Assembly (NCBI GenBank): GCA_039804165.1
Contig: JBDRZZ010000004.1
Coordinates: forward strand, 45,956-109,955
Direction: 5' to 3'
DNA: 64,000 nucleotides
Origin: a candidate division WOR-3 bacterium
GTDB taxonomy: Bacteria; Hydrothermota; UBA3072
Part shown: piece by piece, positions 26,208 through 35,471 of the stretch
Position numbering within the stretch: position 1 is the stretch's first letter
How the letters are laid out: each line of letters opens with the position of its first letter
Notes under the pieces: model-generated
Database searches by the model: none
What the model was told of the DNA's origin: nothing
Seen by the model: only the letters and a program-made list of their open reading frames with translations
Position numbers and translations under genes: made by a program

Positions 26208-28262
26208 ATGAAAGATTTTAAAGAAAAAAATTCAAAAATTTTAATAAATACTTCCTTAGAAGAGAACCTATTTAAGAGTTTTATGAGAAGTACTCCACTC
26301 CCTACATACTTTAAAGACAAAGAAGGTCACTACCTTTTTGTTAGCGAATCATTCATAAAGCAAAAAGGATTTCTTACAATATCTTCTCCAGAAGAAATAG
26401 TAGGTAAAACAGACTTTGATATTTATCCTGAGTATTTTGCCAAAAAAGCACAAGAAGACGAGATTCAAATAATAAAAACAAAAAAAAGTTTTATTAAAGA
26501 AGAAGAACTAAATACACCAAAAGGAAAGCTACATTTACTAATTACGAAAGCTCCTCTTATAGATGAAAAAGGGAATATTATCGGAATAATGGGAATCCAT
26601 GAAGACATAACTGAAAACAAACTTGCAAAAGAAGAATTAATTAAAGCTCAAAAAGAAGCAGAAAAAGCTTCTCTTGCAAAAAGCACATTTTTAGCAATTA
26701 TGAGCCATGAAATTCGCACTCCTTTAAATGCAATAATAGGAATGAGCGAAATCTTAGAAAATACAATTCTTTCAAAAGAACAAAGAGATTATCTTAAAAT
26801 TCTAAGAGAAGCTGGTGAAACCTTACTTTCAATAATTAATGACGTCCTCGACATTTCTAAAATTGAATGTGGGGATATGGAAATTGAAAAAACCGAATTT
26901 GAACTACCTAGACTTGTAGAGAAGGTTTGCGATATCTTGGCAATCAAAGCACATTCTAAGGGATTAGAACTAATAGACCATATAAGTCCAAATGTTCCTG
27001 TAAGACTCATTGGAGATCCATTCCGACTTCGTCAAATTCTTGTGAATCTTATTGGGAACTCAATCAAATTTACAGAAAAGGGAGAAGTTGTTCTAAGCAT
27101 AAAACTCGCAGAAAATAAAAGACGTAAAAAAGGAAAAAGCGTTCCCCTTTTATTTTCTGTAAAAGATACAGGAATTGGAATACCAAAAGATAAACAAGAA
27201 ATAATTTTTGAAAGCTTCAAACAAGTTGATTCCTCTACAACTCGAAAGTTTGGAGGAACAGGATTAGGCCTAAGTATATCAAAACGGCTTGTGGAATTAA
27301 TGGGTGGAAATCTATGGGTGCAAAGTGAAGAGGGAAAAGGAAGTGAATTCTCTTTCACTATAGAATTTGGAATACCAAAAAAGAAAAAAGTCCAAACCTT
27401 CATTGAACCAGAGGAAGTAGACATAAGAGGGATTTCAACCTTAATTGTAGATGACAATGCTACAAATAGACTTATCTTAAAAGAAATTCTAACAGCATGG
27501 GCTGCAGAGGTAGTAGAGGCAGAAGGAGGAGAAGAAGCAATCTCAATTATAAAATCAGCAAGAGAAAAAGGTAAGCATTTTCGGTTAATCTTACTTGATA
27601 GGAGGATGCCAAGAGTTGATGGATTTAAAGTTGCAGAATTTATAAGAGAAGACAAAAAAAGCGAAGAAACTACCACAATAATGATGCTCACCTCGGATTA
27701 TAGAATCTCAGACTTAAATATGATAGATAAATTAGGAATTAGCTGCTATCTTGTAAAACCAATCAAAAGAGATGAACTAAAAAACGCTATTCTTACTACC
27801 CTTGGTTTATGGAAAGCGAAAAAAATAAGGGAGAAACCAGAAAAATTAGAAGTAACCGACCTTCCCCCTATGAAGATCTTGCTTGCAGAAGACACAGAAG
27901 ACAATCGTTTACTACTAAAAGCGTTTTTAAAGGAATCTAAGGTAGAGTTGGATATAGCAGAAAATGGTAAAATTGCTTTTGAGAAATTTAAGAAGAATGT
28001 TTACGATTTAGTTCTTATGGATATGCAAATGCCTGTTATGGATGGATATACAGCAACCAAGAAAATAAGAACCTGGGAAAAAAGAAATGGAATAAAAGAA
28101 ACTCCAATAATTGCTCTTACAGCATATGCATTAAAAGGAGACGCTGAAAAAAGCCTGGATGCTGGATGCAACACTCATATTTCAAAACCAGTAAGAATGG
28201 AAACTCTTCTTAGAGTTTTACACGAATTTGCTAATAAATTAGGTCTATACCAAAGGAGATAA
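26208..28262 (+). CDS. PAS hybrid histidine kinase with two receiver domains
   Basis: 684 residues, cytoplasmic. PAS domain (about 20-140, DIYPEYFAKKAQEDE), HisKA with phospho-acceptor His in IMSHEIRTPLNAIIG (about residue 167), HATPase (about 265-390; N box NLIGNSIKFTEKG, G1 DTGIGIP, G2 GGTGLGLSISKRL), receiver 1 (about 410-525; Asp in LLDRRMPRVDG) and receiver 2 (about 555-675; Asp in LMDMQMPVMDG). The layout is that of BarA/TorS-like phosphorelay kinases, and the separate HPt protein 3 bases downstream completes the relay. No output regulator is encoded nearby. Confidence 0.93.
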   Translation: MKDFKEKNSKILINTSLEENLFKSFMRSTPLPTYFKDKEGHYLFVSESFIKQKGFLTISSPEEIVGKTDFDIYPEYFAKKAQEDEIQIIKTKKSFIKEEELNTPKGKLHLLITKAPLIDEKGNIIGIMGIHEDITENKLAKEELIKAQKEAEKASLAKSTFLAIMSHEIRTPLNAIIGMSEILENTILSKEQRDYLKILREAGETLLSIINDVLDISKIECGDMEIEKTEFELPRLVEKVCDILAIKAHSKGLELIDHISPNVPVRLIGDPFRLRQILVNLIGNSIKFTEKGEVVLSIKLAENKRRKKGKSVPLLFSVKDTGIGIPKDKQEIIFESFKQVDSSTTRKFGGTGLGLSISKRLVELMGGNLWVQSEEGKGSEFSFTIEFGIPKKKKVQTFIEPEEVDIRGISTLIVDDNATNRLILKEILTAWAAEVVEAEGGEEAISIIKSAREKGKHFRLILLDRRMPRVDGFKVAEFIREDKKSEETTTIMMLTSDYRISDLNMIDKLGISCYLVKPIKRDELKNAILTTLGLWKAKKIREKPEKLEVTDLPPMKILLAEDTEDNRLLLKAFLKESKVELDIAENGKIAFEKFKKNVYDLVLMDMQMPVMDGYTATKKIRTWEKRNGIKETPIIALTAYALKGDAEKSLDAGCNTHISKPVRMETLLRVLHEFANKLGLYQRR

Positions 28263-28265
28263 GTT

Positions 28266-28571
28266 ATGAACGAAACAGAAAAGATTATAATTAAAGTAGA
28301 TCCTGAGATAAAAGACCTCATCCCAGGATTTCTTCAAAATAGACAAAGAGACATAAATAATATAGAATCTCTTTTAAAAGAGGAAAATTTCGAAGAAATT
28401 GAAAGAATTGGACATAGTATGAAGGGCTCAGGAGGAGGTTATGGCTTTACCGGTATATCTGAAATAGGAAGGTTTATAGAAATGGCAGCAAAAGAAAAAG
28501 ATATTCAAAAAATAAAAAAGGGAATAGAGGATTTGAAAGATTATTTAAATAGAATTGAACTTGTAGAATGA
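28266..28571 (+). CDS. HPt phosphotransfer protein
   Basis: 101 residues, a single histidine-phosphotransfer domain. The phospho-acceptor His lies in RIGHSMKGSGGGYGF (about residue 49), the diagnostic HPt motif. It follows the hybrid kinase by 3 bases and surely takes phosphate from its receiver domains. Its stop overlaps the next start (ATGA). The final response regulator is outside the window or is the stand-alone receiver at 3.7 kb. Confidence 0.93.
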   Translation: MNETEKIIIKVDPEIKDLIPGFLQNRQRDINNIESLLKEENFEEIERIGHSMKGSGGGYGFTGISEIGRFIEMAAKEKDIQKIKKGIEDLKDYLNRIELVE

Positions 28572-29269
28572 AATATGAGCTTATCCTTTTTGATCTTGAT
28601 GGAACCCTTCTTGATTACGAAAAAGCGGAAGAATATGCATTAAAAAAAAGTATGGAATTCTTCAAAATCAATTTCTCTCCAGAATTATTTTTAAATGAAT
28701 ATAGAAAAATCAATAAAGATTTATGGGAAAAATACGAAAAAAACGAAATATCTATCAAAAAATTAAAATTCGAAAGATTCAATCTTTTGTTTAATAGACT
28801 TAAGATAAAACAAAACACAAGAGCTTTTAGTAAAATTTACTTACATTTTATCTCAAATGCTTCTTTTACAATAGAAGGAGCAAAAGAAATTCTCTCTCAT
28901 CTGTTTGGGAAATACAAAATTGTATTAATAACCAATGGAATTCACTTTGTCCAGCAAAAAAGAGTGAATAAATCTCCTCTAAAAGATTATTTTAATTTAT
29001 TAGTAAGCTCAGAAAAAGTGGGAATTCCAAAACCAAATCCTATTTTTTTTGATTACATCTTTAAAAAAATAAGACATAAAGAAAAGAAAACAACCTTAAT
29101 TGTAGGAGATTCTTTGTTTAGTGATATTAAAGGGGCAATTGACTTTGGAGTTGACTCATGCTGGTTCAATCCTCATCAAATTAAAAATAAAGAAAAAATA
29201 AAACCTACTTATGAAATAACAGAATTAAAACAGTTAAGGGAAATAATTGATAGGGGGGAAAAATGTTAA
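28568..29269 (+). CDS. HAD-family hydrolase, YjjG/pyrimidine nucleotidase-like
   Basis: 233 residues. HAD motif I ILFDLDGTLLDYEKA, motif II VLITNG, Lys in KVGIPKPNP and motif IV LIVGDSLFSDIKGA. The helical cap placed after motif I and the overall length fit the YjjG family, which removes phosphate from (non-canonical) pyrimidine nucleotides. It overlaps HPt by 4 bases and the phosphodiesterase by 7, so it is part of the same transcript, though no functional link to the relay is evident. Confidence 0.85.
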   Translation: MKYELILFDLDGTLLDYEKAEEYALKKSMEFFKINFSPELFLNEYRKINKDLWEKYEKNEISIKKLKFERFNLLFNRLKIKQNTRAFSKIYLHFISNASFTIEGAKEILSHLFGKYKIVLITNGIHFVQQKRVNKSPLKDYFNLLVSSEKVGIPKPNPIFFDYIFKKIRHKEKKTTLIVGDSLFSDIKGAIDFGVDSCWFNPHQIKNKEKIKPTYEITELKQLREIIDRGEKC

Positions 29270-29739
29270 TAGGAATTTTTTCAGATACTCATGATAATAT
29301 AAATAGAATAAAAGAAGCAGTAAGAATTTTGAAAGAAAAAGAAATTAAAAATCTCATTCATCTTGGAGATTATTGCTCTCCTTTTTCAATACCTTTACTT
29401 GAAATCGAAAAAATCTACGCAATATTTGGTAATAATGATGGAGATAAATTAATGCTACAAAAAAGAGCAAATGAATGCGGCTTCCAAATCGTTCAAGGAC
29501 CCACAAATTTAATAATCGAAGGGAAGAATATAGCAATAATGCATGAACCATATCAATTAGAAGCCTTAAGAAAAAGCAACTCTTACGATGTAATTCTCTA
29601 TGGACACACTCATGAAGTAACCATAAAAGAGAATCCCCTTACTATAAATCCTGGCGAATTATGTGGTTATCTTTCTGGCAGGTCAACTTTTGTAATCCTT
29701 GATTTATCTTCTCTCAAATACGAAATTATAGAAATTTAG
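29263..29739 (+). CDS. YfcE/MJ0936-family metallophosphoesterase
   Basis: 158 residues. Two-metal phosphoesterase motifs: GIFSDTHDN, HLGDYCS, FGNNDGD, IMHEP and YGHTHE. Length and order fit the YfcE/MJ0936 phosphodiesterases, whose natural substrates are poorly known. It is the last gene of the kinase-HPt-HAD-YfcE transcript. The following 400 bases hold only a decayed gene fragment. Confidence 0.9.
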   Translation: MLIGIFSDTHDNINRIKEAVRILKEKEIKNLIHLGDYCSPFSIPLLEIEKIYAIFGNNDGDKLMLQKRANECGFQIVQGPTNLIIEGKNIAIMHEPYQLEALRKSNSYDVILYGHTHEVTIKENPLTINPGELCGYLSGRSTFVILDLSSLKYEIIEI

Positions 29740-29774
29740 AATATGGTGGTCTAATTGCTCCTCCCAAAACTTAA

Positions 29775-30085
29775 GGCTTTTTAGGAACTACAACTTTAAC
29801 CTGTGTAAGCGAAATTTTGAAGGAACCAATGAAAATTAAGTTATCTAGCTACCCTCTAATAATTCAACTATTTCTATTATTTACGCTATTCCTGAAAGAA
29901 GCTCTGTAAACTTAAATCTTTACAACTTGCTTAGAGAGAAGATAAAAAGCCTTGTTAAGGATATAAAAAGTAGAGGAACATATTTTGTATAGTTTAACAC
30001 ATCCGATCTCTCAAACGGCGTATATATTCTTGAATTTATAACAAGAAACAAACGCTTATCAAAACAGCTAATAATCTTGAAATAA
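29775..30085 (+). pseudogene. Remnant of a secreted protein: C-terminal FlgD/type IX-like sorting domain
   Basis: Two frames join into one recognisable domain. In one frame 29775-29855 reads ...VSEILKEPMKIKLSSYP. A shift near 29855 then continues as NNSTISIIYAIPERSSVNL and LYNLLREKIKSLVKDI. A TAG stop at 29990-29992 interrupts it, and the rest reads FNTSDLSNGVYILEF and ends LSKQLIILK before TAA at 30083. The pattern (SSYPNPF..ST..Y.IPE, then L.NGVY, ending in a short basic tail) is the FlgD-like C-terminal sorting domain. At least one frameshift and one nonsense codon, and loss of the rest of the gene, show it is dead. It fills most of the 418-base gap at 29740-30157. Confidence 0.8.
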
Positions 30086-30157
30086 TATAGAAAATAATAA
30101 TCACTTTACTCAATTTTAGAGCTTAGTCTCATTTTAATGTTATTTTGCTTTCTCTCA

Positions 30158-32239
30158 CTAAGCAAACAAATATCCAAAGATACAAATTCCTAAAGAAAGA
30201 AGAAGTGTAGGAATTATGCCTATTACAGGTAAAAAAATAAAAGAGAAAAGAAAAGCTCCAATGCATCCTCCTATAAGATCTAAAGCATAAACTAAAGGTG
30301 CAGGAGCTCTTACACCCTTTTTTTCAAAAATTACTCCTGCATTTGTATAAGTCCAACCCACAACCATCCCAGCAGAAAAACTTATAATAGGTATTAAAAC
30401 CAGAATAGAGGGCATAAAAAACTCTATTTCAATTAAAAGATACTGAAAAGAAAGTAAAATTGAAAGAAAAAGAAACGGTTTTTTTAACTTATCTTCAAGC
30501 TTTAATCTCTCAGAAAGATAGGTTCCAATCCCAATTCCAAACATAAAAGAACCTGTTATAAGCCCAACAAGATAGTATAAATTTCCATATTTAATCTGGA
30601 GAATTAAAACGCAAAAATAAGAAATCCCAAAGGAAAAAGCCCCTATTATAGAAACCCGAAAACCTGTCTTCTTTAAAAGAATAGGAATTGGAATAAAAAA
30701 AAGAATAAAAATAAATGGGGTATCAAAAAGATTCTTTAAAATTTTTAATCTTTGATTCTGCTTTTCAAGATGAAGAAGAAGAGAAAGAAGAAAAGCTTTT
30801 GGTCTATTATCTGTATTAAATCCAATGAAATTGTTATTTAATTTTTTTTCAATTTCCCGAATCCGCAGAGGAGGTAAAGAAGACAAAATTATGTACTCAT
30901 CCAAATAAAAAAGCCCTAACTTTTTTACCTTTTCTTTAATTCTCTTTTCCTCATAGTAAAGAGGACTTTTTGAGAAAACCAATCTTAAGGTTAAGCCAGG
31001 AATAAAGTAATAATAAGGGAAATAAGATTTATAAGTCCAAAAGATAAGAGAATTATAATCTAAAACGCTCTCACTTAAGTAGTCCTCTCCGGAAGAAATT
31101 AGAAAACTTACAACACCATCCTCTTCCATTCTATTTGAAAGAAGCTTGGCAAATTCAAAAGTATAAAAACGATTACCCGATATTGAAAGAGGATCACCCA
31201 TTCCCAAAAAAATTCCGTCAAACTTTTCTGAGGTATTTTTTAGAAAAAGTCTAGGATCAGAAGCTATAAAATTTACCCTTCGTAGGAGCTCTTTATTTAA
31301 ATATTTACTCAAAAAATCTATGATTTTAGTATCTGGATAAACTATCGTAATTTCTTTATATTTAGAAAGCTGTTTAATAACTTCGGGACTTGGTAATCCT
31401 AAGTAAAGGATATTTTCTTTTTCAGAAGGAGAAAGTAAAATAGGTAAATGAATAAATTCGGCTGTGAGCTCATCTGGAAAAGTATAAGAAAGAACCCCAT
31501 TTGAGAAAAAAGAAATTTGATCATCCTTTTGTAATTCAATATATCTTCCGTATTTTGTTTCAATTATCTCCCTAACCTTAAAACCAAAATAAAACTTTTC
31601 GGTGGTTCTTTTTAAAGTTCCTTCAATTCCCGTAAAAGCGAAAAATAAAAGAAAAATCAAAAAAAGGGGAATAAATCTCCTCCCTTTCAGTAATATAACC
31701 GGAATTAGAAAAAGAGCACTTACAAGAATAAGTTTTCTTGTTGGAGAAAAAGATAAAACAAAAACATAAGAAAAAATGATTCCTCCTAAAAGATCTCCAA
31801 TTGCAGCAAAAATATAAGGTCTTGTTATACCTCTTAGTTCACCTTGAGCTAATCGAGAAATTTTCTTCTGTCCTAAAGCAAATATAAGACCGAAACCCAA
31901 ATATAGAGGCATAAGGAGAAATAAAATCTTAATAAGAAGAAAATAACTAAGTATTTCCCCCGATTTAACACCTAAAAGAGTGGGTAAAAAACGGAGTAAA
32001 AATATAGAAAAAGGAAAATATAAAGAAAGAAATAAAAAGCTGAGGTAAAGCTTTTCTTCATTTATCTTCCTTCCTAAAAGAGCCCCAATTCCACCTCCAA
32101 AAAGCCAAAAAGAGATAACCAAACCATAAGTTAATTCATTTCCATGAAATATCATATAAATTTCCCTTATTATTATATTCTGGGTAAGGACAGAAAGAAA
32201 ACCAGAGAGAAAAATAAAAAATAAAAACAAAGGAATCAC
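30158..32239 (-). CDS. Membrane spermidine-synthase homologue
   Basis: 693 residues. Seven or more hydrophobic helices at each end (about 1-210 and 500-690) surround a soluble SpeE-like methyltransferase-fold domain (about 215-470; NILYLGLPSPEVIKQL, ITIVYPDTKIIDFL, FDGIFLGMGDPLSISG). In true spermidine synthases the corresponding acidic gate motif is GGG.....E and D-A-x-D; here it is changed to GLPSP and MGDP, so polyamine synthesis is doubtful. Such fusions are common and uncharacterised. It overlaps the ACT-like gene by 4 bases (ATGA) and ends the operon begun at 36428. Confidence 0.78.
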   Translation of the reverse strand: MIPLFLFFIFLSGFLSVLTQNIIIREIYMIFHGNELTYGLVISFWLFGGGIGALLGRKINEEKLYLSFLFLSLYFPFSIFLLRFLPTLLGVKSGEILSYFLLIKILFLLMPLYLGFGLIFALGQKKISRLAQGELRGITRPYIFAAIGDLLGGIIFSYVFVLSFSPTRKLILVSALFLIPVILLKGRRFIPLFLIFLLFFAFTGIEGTLKRTTEKFYFGFKVREIIETKYGRYIELQKDDQISFFSNGVLSYTFPDELTAEFIHLPILLSPSEKENILYLGLPSPEVIKQLSKYKEITIVYPDTKIIDFLSKYLNKELLRRVNFIASDPRLFLKNTSEKFDGIFLGMGDPLSISGNRFYTFEFAKLLSNRMEEDGVVSFLISSGEDYLSESVLDYNSLIFWTYKSYFPYYYFIPGLTLRLVFSKSPLYYEEKRIKEKVKKLGLFYLDEYIILSSLPPLRIREIEKKLNNNFIGFNTDNRPKAFLLSLLLHLEKQNQRLKILKNLFDTPFIFILFFIPIPILLKKTGFRVSIIGAFSFGISYFCVLILQIKYGNLYYLVGLITGSFMFGIGIGTYLSERLKLEDKLKKPFLFLSILLSFQYLLIEIEFFMPSILVLIPIISFSAGMVVGWTYTNAGVIFEKKGVRAPAPLVYALDLIGGCIGAFLFSFIFLPVIGIIPTLLLSLGICIFGYLFA

Positions 32240-33939
32240 CTCCTCATTACCCTTGAGATGATCCCTTCAATTTCCTCTCTCTCAATAGGCTTTCCTTCCT
32301 TAGAAATAAGAGCAATTAAAATGTTTTTATCTTCCAATTCTATTCTTGAAAGGGTTAAATTAAATTTCATAGAAAATTTAAGCAACTTACTCGCAATAAT
32401 TTTTTCCTTTGAAGAAATAAATATCATTATTGTGCCATTTTGAATAGTTAAGACATCATACAAGATCTTAAAAGGCTGAGAAGCGCTAAGAAGTTTATAA
32501 ATTGCTCTCATAATTTTTGAAAGCTCAGAACTTGGAGTGCTTATTCTCCAAAAATCTTCCAAAGAATAATAAATTTTCTCTATTTGCTTTTCTGGAACGT
32601 CTGGGAAATCTTTTATAAGAGCTTCCACCTTTTCTGCATCCATTTCTCTCATTCCTTCATCAAAATCACGAATTTTTCCAAGATTCTTAATTAAGACTTC
32701 CTTTATTTTTTGATATAGTTCAGAAACTGCTTCAAATTCATCAAGTTCAGCTTTTACGTCAAATATAAGTAAACCTGCATTTGCTTGCTGTCTCAGTTGA
32801 TGAGAAGAAAGAAGCGTTAAACCCTTTATTTTATTAAATTCAGCTATTATTTTCCTACTTTTTCTCTCTGCATCTTCTTTTTCAATAACTATTAAAATCT
32901 TAAATTCAAGGAAAAACTCTGTTGAATTTGTAAGAGAAAAATAAACCTGTGGAATTTTACTCTTCTCAAACTCTGTGATTAGGCGAGGAATTATAGCTCT
33001 TAAATAATGCTCTAACCCTACAGGAGTTTCTTTCCCCTTCCTATGTATTTTCTCTAAAACTCTTTTTATCTTATTATAAGAAGAAGGAGGATAAGCTTTA
33101 CCTTCTTTATTTGTTATTTCTATTCTCGCTATGAGAATTCCTTCTGGGGTTACAAATTCTTTATTATAAACAATTCTTGAATCAGGTAAGACAAACGAAA
33201 TTGAATCAAGTATTGCTTTTAAATGTATATCTTTCTCGTATACTCCTACTGTGATACCAGTAAGATTCTCTTTAACTGTTTTTAAATTTTTTATATAAAC
33301 CTGGATCTTCCCATTTGTTCTCTTCACCTCTTTTTGAGCCTTGTAATTCATAATTATTTGTTCCGCTAAATCTTCTGGTCGTCGTTCTGTAATGTAAGCC
33401 TTTGTCCGAGAAGCAAAGAACTTAAAAGCTTCTCCTTCTGGAGCTAAAAGTTCATTCACAAAATCTTCTTTACAGCTTTTCTTTATTATATTTGTAACCT
33501 TAGAGTAAACCTCAAGCCTCTTTGCTTCTATTGACAAAAGAGCTTCCTTTGCTTTGGTCCCCACACCTATACTAAAAATATTCTCAATTATTTCTTTCTT
33601 GTCTTTTTGAAATCTTTTTAACTCATTTTCGTCTCTTATCTCTACTACAATTATTATAATCCCTAATTTCTCTCCATTCACTTCCAATATAAAACCAGAC
33701 TCATAAGAAACATTCCAACCCTTCTCATGAATAGCGCCAAGAATAGCTGTGGAAAAACCAGGCCAATCTTTACCTATCACCCCCATTGAGAAACAAAAAG
33801 GATAAGAAGGTTCTAAAGGGATATTTTTAGTAAAAATTTTAATAAAAGAAGGAGATTTTATCCATTTATTGACCAAATTTCTTATAATTTTATCTTCTTC
33901 CTCTTTGGGAAAGAAGTTCTTAATTTTTAAATTATTCAT
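32236..33939 (-). CDS. Large protein with ACT-like regulatory domains, unknown
   Basis: 567 residues, no signal peptide or membrane helix. Residues 50-105 (MGVIGKDWPGFSTAILGAIH followed by a beta strand and IIIIVVEI) look like an ACT domain, and similar beta-alpha-beta stretches recur (about 215-275 and 330-400). No catalytic motif is seen. The multi-ACT layout recalls the N-terminal part of large NAD-glutamate dehydrogenases, but the dehydrogenase half is missing. It starts 2 bases after the DUF4159 gene and overlaps the next gene by 4. Function unknown; amino-acid sensing is a guess from fold only. Confidence 0.65.
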   Translation of the reverse strand: MNNLKIKNFFPKEEEDKIIRNLVNKWIKSPSFIKIFTKNIPLEPSYPFCFSMGVIGKDWPGFSTAILGAIHEKGWNVSYESGFILEVNGEKLGIIIIVVEIRDENELKRFQKDKKEIIENIFSIGVGTKAKEALLSIEAKRLEVYSKVTNIIKKSCKEDFVNELLAPEGEAFKFFASRTKAYITERRPEDLAEQIIMNYKAQKEVKRTNGKIQVYIKNLKTVKENLTGITVGVYEKDIHLKAILDSISFVLPDSRIVYNKEFVTPEGILIARIEITNKEGKAYPPSSYNKIKRVLEKIHRKGKETPVGLEHYLRAIIPRLITEFEKSKIPQVYFSLTNSTEFFLEFKILIVIEKEDAERKSRKIIAEFNKIKGLTLLSSHQLRQQANAGLLIFDVKAELDEFEAVSELYQKIKEVLIKNLGKIRDFDEGMREMDAEKVEALIKDFPDVPEKQIEKIYYSLEDFWRISTPSSELSKIMRAIYKLLSASQPFKILYDVLTIQNGTIMIFISSKEKIIASKLLKFSMKFNLTLSRIELEDKNILIALISKEGKPIEREEIEGIISRVMRR

Positions 33940-33941
33940 CT

Positions 33942-34559
33942 TTAATGAGTCATTGCATAAATATATATATTTATACCCATTTTAAAAGCTTTTTCTCTGA
34001 GTTCAGGTGGATCTTTATAAACATAAGGGGAAGCCCAACCATCCGAAATATTACTGTTATATGTATAAAATAAAGCAAGCCTCCCATCCAAAAATAATCC
34101 ATAGCCTAAGGGAGCTCCTTTATAATGCTCATGGATCTTCGGTAAGCCTTCTGGCAATTTATAGAAAATATTGTAAATTTCGTGATCCTGAGGAAGTTGG
34201 ACTAAATTATGCTCTGGAAAAGCTTTTCTTATCTCCTCTCGAAAAAACTCATCCATTCCATAGTCATCATCCACGTAAATGAAACCCCCATTCCATAAAT
34301 ATTTTCTAAGATTTTCCAGTTCTTTCTTAGAAAGATTTATCTTCCCATGTCCTGTTAAAAAGAGAAATGGATATGAATATATTTCAGGATCATCTAATGA
34401 AAGCACAATTTCTTCCTCCGGAAGTTTAATCTTGGTTCTATTATTTATTTCTTTTGCAAGATTTAGGATAATGTCTGGATCGTTATACCAATCTCCACCC
34501 GAATATTTAACTCTCACAATCGGAGGATTAACAAGAGAAATAAGAATTAGAAAAATCAT
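33942..34559 (-). CDS. DUF4159-family protein
   Basis: 205 residues with a signal-like N-terminus. VRVKYSGGDWYNDP, FLTGHGKINLSKKELENLRK and GGFIYVDDDYGMDEFFREEI match DUF4159, a glutamine-amidotransferase-like fold found in exported proteins of FCB and proteobacterial lineages. It lies 6 bases after the recombinase gene and 2 before the ACT-like gene. Biochemical role unknown. Confidence 0.85.
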   Translation of the reverse strand: MIFLILISLVNPPIVRVKYSGGDWYNDPDIILNLAKEINNRTKIKLPEEEIVLSLDDPEIYSYPFLFLTGHGKINLSKKELENLRKYLWNGGFIYVDDDYGMDEFFREEIRKAFPEHNLVQLPQDHEIYNIFYKLPEGLPKIHEHYKGAPLGYGLFLDGRLALFYTYNSNISDGWASPYVYKDPPELREKAFKMGINIYIYAMTH

Positions 34560-34565
34560 ATAATA

Positions 34566-35471
34566 TTATCCTCTTGGGTGATAGGAAGAGAGAATATCTC
34601 TTAGATAATTTCTATCAACATGAGTATATATTTGGGTTGTAGATATATCTGAATGTCCTAAGAGAATCTGAACTGTTCTCAAACTCGCACCTCTTTCAAG
34701 TAGATGAGTCGCAAAGGAATGTCGAAGAGTGTGCGGAGTTACATCTTTTTTTATCCCACTTTTCAAAAGATAGCGATTAAATATCTTCCATAGCCCCATT
34801 CTTGAAATTTTGTCACCTCTTTTAGTTAGAAAAAGAAACGAGGAATTCTTTTGGTCTAGAGTTGGTCTTTCTTCATTTATATATCTAATCAGAGCTTCCT
34901 TCGCTTTATTCCCAAGAGGGACTATTCTCTCTTTACCACCTTTTCCTCTAACTCTTATAAAATCCTCTTTTAAAAATAAATCTTCTTTCCTCAAATTGAG
35001 AAGTTCGGAAACTCGTAAACCACATCCATAAAGCAATTCTAAAATTGCCTGATCTCTTAAGGAATATTTTCCACCGCTTTTTGCGCTTTCTATTAAAGAT
35101 TCTACTTCATCAATTGATAAAAACTTAGGTAATCTCCTTTCTAACTTAGGAGATTTAACTTCATTCATTGGAGTTGTCTCAATTAACCCTTCTCCAACCC
35201 AAAAGAGAAAAAACATCCTTAAAGAAGAAAGTTTTCTTGCAATAGTAGTGGTTGACTTTTTCCCTTTCTCTAAGTATTCAATATAAGCTTGAATATCCTC
35301 TTTATTTATATCCTTAATTGGTTTCTTAGCAAATTCCATAAAAAAAATAACATCTCCCTTATAACTCTCTACAGTGTTTTTTGATAATCCTCTTTCAACC
35401 TGTAGATAATGAACGAATTCCTCTATGGAATCTTTATCTATTCCTTCACAATGTATGAGAGGAGTTCCCAT
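34566..35471 (-). CDS. XerC/XerD-type tyrosine recombinase
   Basis: 301 residues from the ATG at 35471, the usual Xer length; an in-frame ATG at 35528 adds a Cys-rich 19-residue piece that overlaps the lipoprotein gene and is unlikely. The N-terminal core-binding domain (EEFVHYLQVERGLSKNTVES) and catalytic set are intact: Arg in GCGLRVSELL, Lys in RGKGGKERIVP, H-x-x-R in HTLRHSFATHLL, His in LGHSDIST and Tyr in QIYTHV. It should resolve chromosome dimers at dif, but could also act on other sites. It is unusual in sitting inside an envelope-protein operon, overlapping the lipoprotein gene by 34 bases. Confidence 0.92.
   Translation of the reverse strand: MGTPLIHCEGIDKDSIEEFVHYLQVERGLSKNTVESYKGDVIFFMEFAKKPIKDINKEDIQAYIEYLEKGKKSTTTIARKLSSLRMFFLFWVGEGLIETTPMNEVKSPKLERRLPKFLSIDEVESLIESAKSGGKYSLRDQAILELLYGCGLRVSELLNLRKEDLFLKEDFIRVRGKGGKERIVPLGNKAKEALIRYINEERPTLDQKNSSFLFLTKRGDKISRMGLWKIFNRYLLKSGIKKDVTPHTLRHSFATHLLERGASLRTVQILLGHSDISTTQIYTHVDRNYLRDILSSYHPRG

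Noticed and set aside
27032..27691. 219-residue open frame antisense to the hybrid kinase
   Set aside because: It lies wholly within a well-supported gene, has low-complexity Ser/Ile-rich sequence and no ribosome-binding site.
30121..30163. GCTTAGT/ACTAAGC inverted repeat as terminator
   Set aside because: The loop is about 30 bases and the right arm lies within the end of the membrane SpeE homologue; no T tract follows.
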